Part shown: piece after piece, positions 19,525 to 28,725 of the stretch
How positions within the stretch are numbered: the first letter of the stretch is position 1
Layout of the letters: each line of letters starts with the position of its first letter
Origin: Flavipsychrobacter sp.
Lineage (GTDB): Bacteria > Bacteroidota > Bacteroidia > Chitinophagales > Chitinophagaceae
DNA: 41,032 bases
Direction of reading: 5' to 3'
Assembly: GCA_025963465.1 (NCBI GenBank)
Contig: JAOQAP010000058.1
Span: 1 to 41,032 of the forward strand
The notes under the pieces: generated by a model
Seen by the model: only the letters and a program-made list of their open reading frames with translations
What the model was told of the DNA's origin: nothing
Database searches by the model: none
Translations under genes and position numbers: made by a program

Positions 19525-19540
19525 TTATACTAAAGTGGTA
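19525..19540 (-). promoter_or_regulatory. Putative response-regulator operator, copy B
   Basis: Minus strand TACCACTTTAGTATAA, 51 nt upstream of the RR start, 22 nt upstream of TATCTTTA. Confidence 0.4.
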
Positions 19541-22500
19541 TTTTTATCGGTACGCAATTGCTCTATTGAAATAATTATGAGGATCGTGGTATGTCCGCCA
19601 AGGGAAGACGTGATGGTAAAGCTGCCGCCTATTGATGTGATGCGTTGTTTCATATTTCGTAGTCCATTTCCGCCACCTTTGATCTGTATTGTGTCAAACC
19701 CACGCCCATTATCTGTTATTTCGATGCTCATTTGAGTCGCATCTATAGTTAGTGATATACTTAGCGCGCTGGCATCTGCATGCTTGATACAATTATTGAC
19801 AGCCTCTTTTACGGTCAGGAAAATATTCCTTTGTACTTCTCTTGATATGCGTATGTCAGGTACACTAGCAGGAAAAGAAAGTGTAATGCTCACGGGAATA
19901 TTCTCCAGGTAATCAGCGCAGTATTCCCTCAGGCGCGATACCAACTGCTCCAATGTTGTGTTTTCGGGATTCAATACCCAGATGAGGTCGCGCATATTAT
20001 CCACCAGTTCTTTTGATACTGTAGATATATGCTGTATATCGTTATTAAGTGGTGCATTTCCTGCTGTTTTCTTTTGTGCAATTGCGGCCATGAGTGATAT
20101 TTTGGAAAGGCCGGAGCCGAGATCATCATGCACGTCTTTTGATATACGGAGCCGCTCCAGGTATAGTGCCTGTTGTTGTTCCAACTCTTTTGTTCTGACC
20201 TTTATTTTTTGCCTGACATAGAATCTTACGGACAGGTAAATAATGAGCACTGATACAAGAAGCAGAAATAGGGTAAACCACCATGTGTGCCACCATGGCG
20301 GGAGTACGGTGATAGTGAGCTGTAACGGATCGTTGTTCCATACCCCATCATTATTACTCACCCTGAGCAGGAAGTGATAGGTGCCCGGTGGTAAATTGGA
20401 ATACCGTACATTATCATTTGTAGTGCTTACCCAGTCTTTATCCGATCCCTCGAGTTTGTAAGAAAATACATTTTGCCCCGGGCGAGTAAACTCTAAAGCA
20501 CTCAGGGTAAAACTGATCGTGTTGCGATCATAAGGCACTGTGATCTGCTGTACATATATAGCGGTGTCACCCGCATACAAGCTGTCATTGATGCATATTG
20601 CGGAAATGGCAGGGCGCGCTTTAAAGTGATTTGCATTCATTTTTGCCGGATCGAACCAGTTGATACCGGCAATACCGCCAAAATATAATATGCCATTGTG
20701 GTCCTTGTAATAGGATCCTGTATTGAACTCATTCGACTGCAAGCCATCTTTGACCGAATAGTTAGTGAATGTGGCTTTTATATCATCTCCTTTCCCATAA
20801 CTGACGTGGACATTTGCCAGACCATTATTAGTGCTGATCCAGAGCGAAGAGTCATCCTGGTCGAGTATGCTGTATATATAGCTATTGGCCAGTCCCGAGG
20901 TTTCGTCGAATACTTTATAGTGTTTCGTGTTTTCGTTATAAGCTATTAATCCTTTTTCAGAGGCTATCCATAAGACAGGTGTTGTGCGGCTTTTGTAAAA
21001 ATGCCTGACAGGTATATCCCTGAAGCCGTTGTCAATAAGGTGGTATTCTGAATCGGATACCATCTGCATTTTTACAAAACCTCTTCGTAACCCCATATAG
21101 ACTATAGAGCCGTTAGCCCTGTAGCAATTATATGGCCATGCACTTATAAGTGAATCATGATGGAAGGACTTTGGCATCCATGACCTTGCTGTGCCTTCTA
21201 GTACAGCTACATAAGTGCCGAAATTTGTGCCAACTAAATAATGCCCGCTTTTCCACTCAGTGAGCGCGTAAATAATAGGCTGCGACCCAGGCATTTCCGG
21301 AACAGGTGGTAATGTGGTTTCGTGCAGAACCTTGTGCGATGCGGCATCCAGCCAAAGCAATTTATTGCCAATGGAAGTAACTATGTTGCCGACAGAGTCC
21401 TTTATGATAGTACTGATCAACTGATTGTCTCCGGATATGGGGATATTCACTTTTTCCTGTATTTGCTTTGCCGGGTCGTAAATGATTATCCCGTTGTTGA
21501 ATACGCCCATCCATATTTTACCCTTGTCGTCGGGGTAAATGCTTTTTACCATAAAGTTATTTTGCTCAGACTCATTGTAGAGCGACTTAGAGCCAAAGCA
21601 TGAAAACTTTGGTTGTTTAATATCCATTTTATATACTCCGTCTCCGTCTGTTCCAATCCACAGGTTTTCAGAGTTGTCAATGAACAGATCGTTGATCTTT
21701 GTATTCTGAAAGCTCAATAATTCCTGTTTACGATCTGCGAGGTCGAGCCTGCAAACATGGCCTCCGTATAACGAGCCCAGATAAATAATGCCGGACAACT
21801 GATCTTCTGTGCAGGTATTCCATGCAATTGGTTTGCTGGTGGCCGGCTCATTAATTTCAATGAATTCAAGATGCTCATTATTTGGCTCATACAGCCATAC
21901 ACCCTTTGCCGCTCCCAATAATATTTTGCCATTCTGTAAAACCTCAATGGAGATAAGCCCTTTTTTCAGCAGTCTCCTGCTGTCCTTATGGGTCTTCTTG
22001 TCAAAGCAGATCAGACCTTCATTATCTGCCATCCATAATTCTTTTCCTGTAGCAGCAACTGATAAGATCGTGTTTATATCACGGCTTGCCTGGTGTTTAT
22101 CTGTAAACGGGTAAAAGCTGGTTTTCAGATCACTTACGCGAATACTGTAAATGCCATTATGTGGTACGGATACCCAAATAACTGTATCAATACCATGCAG
22201 ATTGCCGGAGCAGGCAGTTCTGTACTTATCAAGAATCACCCTGACGAGGCCGGTATGCGTATCTTTGAAAGAAATTCCGGCATCAGAGGTGAACCATATC
22301 CTGTTGTACCTGTCCTCGAAAAGCTTTGAATTGATATTCCTATCCTTTACAGAGCCTGAAAGTGTATCATTGAATTGGCTTTTGTATGCAATGAACTGCT
22401 TGCCGTCATACCTGTTCAGTCCATCGCCGGTGGCAAACCATATAAACCCATGACTGTCCTGGAAAATATGATTGACCGAGCTTTGGGACAGACCATCCTC

Positions 22501-22584
22501 AACATTGATATGCTGAAAACGCAGCACGCTCTGGGCGTATGCATTCTGAACGAGCAATAGTGAGAGAAGAAAGAGTAGCCTCAT
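19525..22584 (-). CDS. Two-component sensor: Reg_prop beta-propeller - Y_Y_Y - TM - HisKA_3/HATPase
   Basis: FQHINVEDGLSQSSVNHIFQDSHGFIWFATGDGLNRYDG propeller repeat; PPGTYHFLLRVSNNDGVWN; ERLRISKDVHDDLGSGLSKI; ITDNGRGFD. Confidence 0.95.
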   Translation of the reverse strand: MRLLFLLSLLLVQNAYAQSVLRFQHINVEDGLSQSSVNHIFQDSHGFIWFATGDGLNRYDGKQFIAYKSQFNDTLSGSVKDRNINSKLFEDRYNRIWFTSDAGISFKDTHTGLVRVILDKYRTACSGNLHGIDTVIWVSVPHNGIYSIRVSDLKTSFYPFTDKHQASRDINTILSVAATGKELWMADNEGLICFDKKTHKDSRRLLKKGLISIEVLQNGKILLGAAKGVWLYEPNNEHLEFIEINEPATSKPIAWNTCTEDQLSGIIYLGSLYGGHVCRLDLADRKQELLSFQNTKINDLFIDNSENLWIGTDGDGVYKMDIKQPKFSCFGSKSLYNESEQNNFMVKSIYPDDKGKIWMGVFNNGIIIYDPAKQIQEKVNIPISGDNQLISTIIKDSVGNIVTSIGNKLLWLDAASHKVLHETTLPPVPEMPGSQPIIYALTEWKSGHYLVGTNFGTYVAVLEGTARSWMPKSFHHDSLISAWPYNCYRANGSIVYMGLRRGFVKMQMVSDSEYHLIDNGFRDIPVRHFYKSRTTPVLWIASEKGLIAYNENTKHYKVFDETSGLANSYIYSILDQDDSSLWISTNNGLANVHVSYGKGDDIKATFTNYSVKDGLQSNEFNTGSYYKDHNGILYFGGIAGINWFDPAKMNANHFKARPAISAICINDSLYAGDTAIYVQQITVPYDRNTISFTLSALEFTRPGQNVFSYKLEGSDKDWVSTTNDNVRYSNLPPGTYHFLLRVSNNDGVWNNDPLQLTITVLPPWWHTWWFTLFLLLVSVLIIYLSVRFYVRQKIKVRTKELEQQQALYLERLRISKDVHDDLGSGLSKISLMAAIAQKKTAGNAPLNNDIQHISTVSKELVDNMRDLIWVLNPENTTLEQLVSRLREYCADYLENIPVSITLSFPASVPDIRISREVQRNIFLTVKEAVNNCIKHADASALSISLTIDATQMSIEITDNGRGFDTIQIKGGGNGLRNMKQRITSIGGSFTITSSLGGHTTILIIISIEQLRTDKNTTLV

Positions 22585-22629
22585 TAGTAATGAAAATCCA
22601 TAAAACTAATGGCTTTTTCCCGTAAACAC

Positions 22630-22674
22630 TAACCCCTGTAGTATGAGCAGGTTTTGCTATAGCTACAGGGGTTA
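22630..22674 (-). terminator. Terminator-like hairpin downstream of asnS
   Basis: taacccctgtag (22630-22641) / ctacaggggtta (22663-22674), perfect 12-bp stem. Confidence 0.6.
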
Positions 22675-22694
22675 ATAGAAATATTCGGTTTTTC

Positions 22695-24122
22695 TTAGAA
22701 GTCAGCGCTCTTAGGTGTGCGTGGGAAAGGTATTACGTCGCGGATGTTGGTCATGCCGGTAACGAATAGTACGAGACGCTCAAAGCCAAGGCCAAAGCCT
22801 GCGTGAGGTACGGTGCCGAAGCGACGGGTATCGAGGTACCAGTACATTTCTTCTGCAGGTATGTGCATCTCGCTCATGCGTTGCGTGAGTTTGTCCAGCC
22901 GTTCTTCCCTTTGCGATCCGCCCACTAGTTCGCCTATGCCGGGTACGAGTATATCCATGGCTGCTACGGTAGTGCCGTCATCGTTCTGGCGCATGTAGAA
23001 TGCTTTGATGTCTTTAGGGTACCCTGTTACGATCACCGGTTTCTTGAAATGCTTTTCCACAAGGTAGCGCTCATGCTCGCTCTGCAGGTCGATACCCCAC
23101 TTTACATCATACTTAAATTTCTTTTTCTTGTACGTCGGTGAGTCGAGCAATATGTTGATGGCATCGGTGTAAGTGATACGCTCGAATTTATTGTTGAGCA
23201 CTACATCCAGTTTTTCCAGTAAGCCTAACTCGCTACGGTCTGCCATTGGCTTTTGCTTCTCTTCATCAGCAAGCCTTTGCGCAAGGAATTCGAGGTCTTC
23301 ACGGTTGTTCTCCAGTGTATACCTGATCACATACTGAATGAAGTCTTCAGCGAGGTCCATGTTGTCGTGAATATCATTGAAGGCAACTTCAGGCTCTATC
23401 ATCCAGAACTCTGCGAGGTGACGTGCTGTGTTAGAATTCTCGGCACGGAATGTAGGGCCAAAAGTGTACACTTCGCTCAGCGCCATAGCGCCCAGCTCAG
23501 CTTCCAGCTGGCCGCTCACGGTAAGATTGGTGCAACGGCCAAAGAAATCTTCTTTGTAGTCGATGCTGCCATCTTCGTTCCTTGGCGGGTTGCCTGCGGG
23601 TAGTGTGCTTACATTGAACATCTCACCGGCACCTTCAGCATCAGATGCTGTGATGATGGGGGTGTGCAGGTATACAAATCCACGGTCGTTGTAGAACTTA
23701 TGTACTGCATATGCCAGTGTGTGGCGTATGCGGAATATAGCTCCGAACGTGTTGGTACGGAAACGCAGGTGCGCTATCTCGCGCAGGTATTCCAGGCTTG
23801 GGCGGTTCTTTAACTGTAGTGGAAATTGCTCAGGATCACATTCGCCAAGTATGATAATACTATCCGCTTTTATCTCCACTTTCTGCCCTTTGCCCTGTGA
23901 GGCTATTACCATGCCATCTACACTTACAGATGCGCCGGTATTGATCTTTTTTAGTATTGTCTCATCAGTATCCAAGCCTATTACCACCTGTATATTGCCA
24001 ATGCATGAACCGTCATTCAGTGCTATGAACTGGTTATTACGAAAAGAACGAACCCATCCTTTTACATTTACTTTATAATCAAACTCTTCCTTTTGTAGAA
24101 TATCCTTGATCTTGGTGCGCAT
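22695..24122 (-). CDS. asnS: Asparaginyl-tRNA synthetase
   Basis: 475 aa class II aa[52 protein letters not shown]. Confidence 0.96.
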   Translation of the reverse strand: MRTKIKDILQKEEFDYKVNVKGWVRSFRNNQFIALNDGSCIGNIQVVIGLDTDETILKKINTGASVSVDGMVIASQGKGQKVEIKADSIIILGECDPEQFPLQLKNRPSLEYLREIAHLRFRTNTFGAIFRIRHTLAYAVHKFYNDRGFVYLHTPIITASDAEGAGEMFNVSTLPAGNPPRNEDGSIDYKEDFFGRCTNLTVSGQLEAELGAMALSEVYTFGPTFRAENSNTARHLAEFWMIEPEVAFNDIHDNMDLAEDFIQYVIRYTLENNREDLEFLAQRLADEEKQKPMADRSELGLLEKLDVVLNNKFERITYTDAINILLDSPTYKKKKFKYDVKWGIDLQSEHERYLVEKHFKKPVIVTGYPKDIKAFYMRQNDDGTTVAAMDILVPGIGELVGGSQREERLDKLTQRMSEMHIPAEEMYWYLDTRRFGTVPHAGFGLGFERLVLFVTGMTNIRDVIPFPRTPKSADF

Positions 24123-24155
24123 TTTTTATAATGTATTATGTATAAATTACTCTTG

Positions 24156-24527
24156 TTACTTGCTAAAAAATAGGTATTTAACGGCCATTATCATTAAGAA
24201 TACCCCAAAAATCCTTTTTAAAATGCTTTCGTCCAAATTGAGGGCCAGTTTGCTTCCAAAATAACTGCCCAAAATGAACGAAACACAGAGGATACCTGCT
24301 ATTTTAAAGTCTACATAGCCTGCTTTATAGTAGTTCATGACCGCGAAAACCCCGATGGGCGGCAATAACATGGCCAGTGATGTGCCCTGGGCTGTTTTCT
24401 GGCTCATAGCCAGCAGGAAAACCAGTGCAGGTACTATTATAGTTCCACCGCCTATGCCCACCATGCTGCTCAGCAGGCCCGATGCGAGCCCGATGATAAG
24501 CAAACCGACTATTGTAGTGACGTTCAT
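24156..24527 (-). CDS. Half-length TauE/SafE (TSUP) family membrane protein
   Basis: About 124 aa from MNVTTIVGL; GLASGLLSSMVGIGGGTIIVPAL motif. Confidence 0.8.
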   Translation of the reverse strand: MNVTTIVGLLIIGLASGLLSSMVGIGGGTIIVPALVFLLAMSQKTAQGTSLAMLLPPIGVFAVMNYYKAGYVDFKIAGILCVSFILGSYFGSKLALNLDESILKRIFGVFLMIMAVKYLFFSK

Positions 24528-24564
24528 AAGGTGAAGTGTGTGGTATGTAAATATATAATAAATA

Positions 24565-25107
24565 TTAGCTGCCGGAGCCAAATTTCAGTTTGTAGTCGTT
24601 GATACTGTGCTGCAGTATCTTTTTTGCCAGGCGGGCATTCTGGAACTCTTCTACCCGTACTTCTTTGTTTTCCAGCCTTTTATACTCTTCAAAGAAGTGG
24701 CGTAGTTCCAATATGAAATGGGGTGGCAGCTCATTGATATCGTTGTAGTGGGCAACGCTCATGTCATTGGCACAAACGGCTATCAGCTTGTCATCGGCCT
24801 CTCCCTGGTCGAACATGCGCATTACACCTATTATTTTAGCCTCTACCAGGCATAGCGGCTGCATATCTACCTGCGACAACACCAATATATCCAGCGGATC
24901 ATGGTCATCGCAGTAGGTTTGCGGCACAAAACCATAGTTGGCAGGGTAGTATATTGAGGAATACAGTACCCTGTCCAGCCGGAGCATGCCTGTTTCCTTG
25001 TCCAATTCGTATTTTGCCCTTGAGTTGCGGGGTATTTCAATTACTGCATTTACTGTGTGGGGCACGTTTTCGCCGTAGCTTACGGCATGCCATGGGTTAA
25101 AATTCAT
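24565..25107 (-). CDS. ppa: Inorganic pyrophosphatase
   Basis: [42 protein letters not shown]. Confidence 0.95.
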   Translation of the reverse strand: MNFNPWHAVSYGENVPHTVNAVIEIPRNSRAKYELDKETGMLRLDRVLYSSIYYPANYGFVPQTYCDDHDPLDILVLSQVDMQPLCLVEAKIIGVMRMFDQGEADDKLIAVCANDMSVAHYNDINELPPHFILELRHFFEEYKRLENKEVRVEEFQNARLAKKILQHSINDYKLKFGSGS

Positions 25108-25360
25108 CTTCGCGTTTCAGTTATAAAAAAATAGTTGTCAAAATTACAAAGGAAAAGGGTCAGAAATACGTCTATGAACAGAACAGCAGGATTTTTTTAT
25201 GGTACCGGGCCTGTCCGGAGGCGTGGTTTTTATGGAATTTGCTACAATAATTCCGGCATAGTTTCGTTACTAAACGGAAAATAAAGAAAACATAACAAAC
25301 CTTTTAGAACCTCGTAATTTTAAACCCCTATATTTGAAAAAATATTTTTATCATTCAAAA

Positions 25361-25390
25361 TTGTTTTTTTGTGTGCTACATATATCTTTG
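25361..25390 (+). promoter_or_regulatory. Bacteroidota-type promoter for the exbB-tonB cluster
   Basis: TTG (25361-25363) - N19 - TATCTTTG (25383-25390), 62 nt upstream of exbB ATG. Confidence 0.7.
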
Positions 25391-25452
25391 CAAGCGCACA
25401 AAAAAGTTCTTTTAACTAAATATTCAACAAACAACAAACAAAAATCAGAATT

Positions 25453-26277
25453 ATGGCAGATGTAAAAACGGCCGCAAGCAGTGCAGGCAAACCAAAGAAC
25501 TCAAGCAACTTTATGACTAACCTCTTAATAGTTGTAGCTTGTATTGCAGTGGGATGGGTTACCTGGAAATTTGTGTTAGGTAGCGAAAGTAACTTCCACG
25601 ACGGTGCAACAAGAGAAAAAGCAGCAAATGCACTTGGTACCATGTACCAGGGTGGTTTTGTGGTTCCGATATTGTTAGCAACATTGCTGACTCTTATATG
25701 CTTCATAATAGAGCGTGCATTGACTATCATTAAAGCAAAAGGTAAAATGGATGCAGGTGAATTTGTACGTAAAGTACAGTATCACCTTGCTAACAAGAAT
25801 GTAGATGCAGCTATTGCAGAGTGCGACAAACAGGCTGGTTCTGTGGGTAATGTAATGCGCTCAGGCCTTGTTAAATACAAGGAAATGACGCATAACAGCG
25901 ACCTGGACACAGATCAGAAAATACTGAGCATTCAGAAAGAAATAGAAGAAGCAACTGCACTGGAACTGCCAATGCTGGAAAAGAACCTGGTGTTCCTTTC
26001 TACTATCGCATCTTGCGCTACCCTGTTGGGTCTGTTCGGTACGGTAATGGGTATGATCCGTTCATTTGCTGCGATGTCGCAGGCGGGTGCTCCTGATGCA
26101 GGTGCGCTGGCTGCCGGTATCTCTGAGGCCCTGATCAACACGGCACTGGGTATCAGTACTTCGTTCTTCGCGATCATTGCGTATAACTTCTTTACTACTA
26201 TCATCGATGGTATCACTTACGGTATCGACGAAAGCGGATTTACTCTGACCCAGAGCTTCGCTGCATCTTACAAATAA
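25453..26277 (+). CDS. exbB: ExbB/TolQ/MotA family proton channel protein
   Basis: LVFLSTIASCATLLGLFGTVMGMIRSFAAMSQAG...GISEALINTALGI. Confidence 0.93.
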   Translation: MADVKTAASSAGKPKNSSNFMTNLLIVVACIAVGWVTWKFVLGSESNFHDGATREKAANALGTMYQGGFVVPILLATLLTLICFIIERALTIIKAKGKMDAGEFVRKVQYHLANKNVDAAIAECDKQAGSVGNVMRSGLVKYKEMTHNSDLDTDQKILSIQKEIEEATALELPMLEKNLVFLSTIASCATLLGLFGTVMGMIRSFAAMSQAGAPDAGALAAGISEALINTALGISTSFFAIIAYNFFTTIIDGITYGIDESGFTLTQSFAASYK

Positions 26278-26303
26278 TAAGATAGTTCGCAATTCATAAA
26301 AAT

Positions 26304-26335
26304 AATTGTTGTCAGGCGCATGCCTGACAACAATT
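26304..26335 (+). terminator. Perfect 14-bp hairpin between exbB and exbD (attenuator, partial terminator or processing site)
   Basis: aattgttgtcaggc (26304-26317) - gcat - gcctgacaacaatt (26322-26335). Confidence 0.6.
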
Positions 26336-26447
26336 TATAAAGCCTGTTAAGGTATGAATTGCGTTTTGAAAATAAATATATGACAAGGGTTGTGGAAATT
26401 TTCCATTCCGGCGTCTTATTAGTTTAACAGTAGAAGAATATATAACA

Positions 26448-27104
26448 ATGCCTCACGCAAAACTCCCAAGGAAAAGTACGCACATAGACATGACAGCGAT
26501 GTGTGACGTGGCTTTCCTGCTGCTGACGTTCTTCATGTTGGCTACCAAGTTCAAACCTGAGGAGCCGGTGGTGGTTAAAACACCTTCGTCTATATCAGAA
26601 ATACCATTGCCTGATAAGGATATCATGTTGCTGACAGTAGATACCAAAGGAAGAATATTCTTTGCTATTGATAACGGCAAAATGAGGGCTTCCCTGATAG
26701 ATGATGTGAACAGCGAAAAGTCGCTTAACCTGACGCCGGAAGAGAAAAAGGCTTTCTCGCTGGATGCGTCTATCGGTATCCCGTTCAATCAATTGAAATC
26801 TTACCTCGCTTCTACCCCTGACCAGAAGAAAGTTATGGAAACCAATGCTCCCGGTATCCCTGTTGATACTTCGGTATTGTCTCCTAACAATGAGCTGGCA
26901 ACATGGATCAAGAGCGCAAGGAATACAAATCCACAGTTGCGTATCTGTATAAAGGCAGATGGCGACGCTTCTTATCCTAATGTTCAGAAGATCATTAAGA
27001 CACTGGAAGGATGGCATTTGTTCAAGTTCAACCTGATCACGAATTTGAAAGCAGTACCTCCGGGAACAGCAGCATTCGCAGCTAAGAACGAGAAAAAGGG
27101 CTAG
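26448..27104 (+). CDS. exbD: ExbD/TolR family protein (long form)
   Basis: HIDMTAMCDVAFLLLTFFMLATKFK motif. Confidence 0.9.
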   Translation: MPHAKLPRKSTHIDMTAMCDVAFLLLTFFMLATKFKPEEPVVVKTPSSISEIPLPDKDIMLLTVDTKGRIFFAIDNGKMRASLIDDVNSEKSLNLTPEEKKAFSLDASIGIPFNQLKSYLASTPDQKKVMETNAPGIPVDTSVLSPNNELATWIKSARNTNPQLRICIKADGDASYPNVQKIIKTLEGWHLFKFNLITNLKAVPPGTAAFAAKNEKKG

Positions 27105-27163
27105 CAGCAGGTAATTATTGAGAATTATTTATTTTTTTTAAATAAGAAGAAAATTTAGGTGTT

Positions 27164-27763
27164 ATGGCAGAAATGGATACCTCGAGTAGCGGGGGGCATA
27201 AAAAGGGCCCCGGGGTCAAAAAAGGTAAAAAACTCAGTACACGTATAGATCTTACCCCCATGGTGGATCTTGGCTTCCTGTTGATCACATTCTTTATGTT
27301 CACAACAACGCTTGCCAAGCCTAAGACCATGGAGATCAATATGCCCTATAAAGATCCGAATATGAAGATCGAGGAGCAGAACAAGATCAAGAACAGTGTG
27401 GCGCTTACAATATTACTGAGCAAAAACCATCGCGTTTATTATTATGAAGGTATAGGTGATGATCCTACACATGCACCGGAACTGAAGGCTACTCACTTTG
27501 CAGCCAAGAACGGCATACGTGATGAGATCATAGCTAAACAGAAATCGGTAGAAGACCTGAAACGCTCAGGAGCTCTTACTGCAAAAGATTTTGCAACTAT
27601 ACTTATCAAACCGGATACTACCAGTACTTACAGTGACCTGGTGAATATACTGGACGAAATGAATATCAATGACGTTAAGGTTTATGCGATCATAGATATA
27701 TCAGACATAGAGCAGGGATTCATCAAAGCAACTGAAGAAGCTAACCCGGGTGGAGGTAAGTAA
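27164..27763 (+). CDS. exbD: ExbD/TolR family protein
   Basis: RIDLTPMVDLGFLLITFFMFTTTLAKPK motif. Confidence 0.92.
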   Translation: MAEMDTSSSGGHKKGPGVKKGKKLSTRIDLTPMVDLGFLLITFFMFTTTLAKPKTMEINMPYKDPNMKIEEQNKIKNSVALTILLSKNHRVYYYEGIGDDPTHAPELKATHFAAKNGIRDEIIAKQKSVEDLKRSGALTAKDFATILIKPDTTSTYSDLVNILDEMNINDVKVYAIIDISDIEQGFIKATEEANPGGGK

Positions 27764-27836
27764 GAAACAGGAATTTAACATTATTACGTCTATAGCGTCG
27801 AGAGTATAACATCACTTAAGACCAAAAAGGAATAAA

Positions 27837-28625
27837 ATGGATATTAATAAAATACTGAACAGCGATTACATCGACATCATATTCGAAGGCCGTAATAAGA
27901 AATACGGAGCGTATGAGCTGCGTAAGAATTATACAAAACGGGTAGGTAAGTCCCTGCTGGTGCTTGTAGGCATAGGCCTTTCTATTGCTACTTATGCAAT
28001 AGTGAGCATGAATATGAAGGGCGAAAAGAAACCTGTTGCGATGATGAAGCAAGTAACACTTGCCGAGCCACCGCCAATAGATCCTAAGAAGCCACCACCA
28101 CCGCCACCACCGCCACCACCACCACCGGTAAAGCCAACTGTGAAGTTTACGCCGCCGGTGATCAAGAAGGATGAGGAAGTGAAGGAGGAGGAAGTGCCAC
28201 CGCCGCAGAAAGAAATTACAGCATCAGGCCCTAAAACAGAAAAAGGTGACCCTAATGGTATCGATCCAGGAATAGTAGCGCCACCAAGTACAGGTGTTGT
28301 TGCTGCACCGCCACCACCAGCTATCTTTACTTATGTGGAACAGATGCCAACAGCGCCATATGATATGTCAACTTACCTCAGTAAAAACATTCACTACCCT
28401 GATGCTGCGCGTGAAAGCAATATTGACGGACGTGTAATAGTAAGGTTCGTCGTAAATGAAGATGGCCACATTAGTGACGTATCTATAGTACGTGGTATAG
28501 GCGGAGGTTGTGACGAAGAAGCAAAACGTGTAGTATTGGCTATGCCACCGTGGAAGCCCGGTAAGCAAAATGGTAAGCCTGTAAAGGTTTATTTCACACA
28601 GCCGATATCATTCAAGTTAGAGTAA
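27837..28625 (+). CDS. tonB: TonB family protein
   Basis: N-terminal TM, poly-proline linker KKPPPPPPPPPPPPVKP, C-terminal YPDAARESNIDGRVIVRFVVNEDGHISDVSIVRGIGGGCDEEAKRVV. Confidence 0.94.
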   Translation: MDINKILNSDYIDIIFEGRNKKYGAYELRKNYTKRVGKSLLVLVGIGLSIATYAIVSMNMKGEKKPVAMMKQVTLAEPPPIDPKKPPPPPPPPPPPPVKPTVKFTPPVIKKDEEVKEEEVPPPQKEITASGPKTEKGDPNGIDPGIVAPPSTGVVAAPPPPAIFTYVEQMPTAPYDMSTYLSKNIHYPDAARESNIDGRVIVRFVVNEDGHISDVSIVRGIGGGCDEEAKRVVLAMPPWKPGKQNGKPVKVYFTQPISFKLE

Positions 28626-28661
28626 CAGAAACGAACTACAACAATAGTGTATAGTAATTGC

Positions 28662-28681
28662 AAGGGGCCTTTTGGCCCCTT
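28662..28681 (+). terminator. Terminator-like hairpin after tonB
   Basis: aaggggcc-tttt-ggcccctt perfect 8-bp stem. Confidence 0.7.
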
Positions 28682-28725
28682 TGCTATATCTTTACGGTAT
28701 CAATAATTAAAAAAAATCCTGGCCA

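Noticed and set aside
22582-22611. cattagt/actaatg 7-bp inverted repeat over the sensor kinase start codon
   Set aside because: Short and AT-rich; easily chance, with no second copy noticed.
28080-28132. CCACCA/CCGCCA simple repeat
   Set aside because: Encodes the expected poly-proline linker of TonB rather than an independent repeat element.
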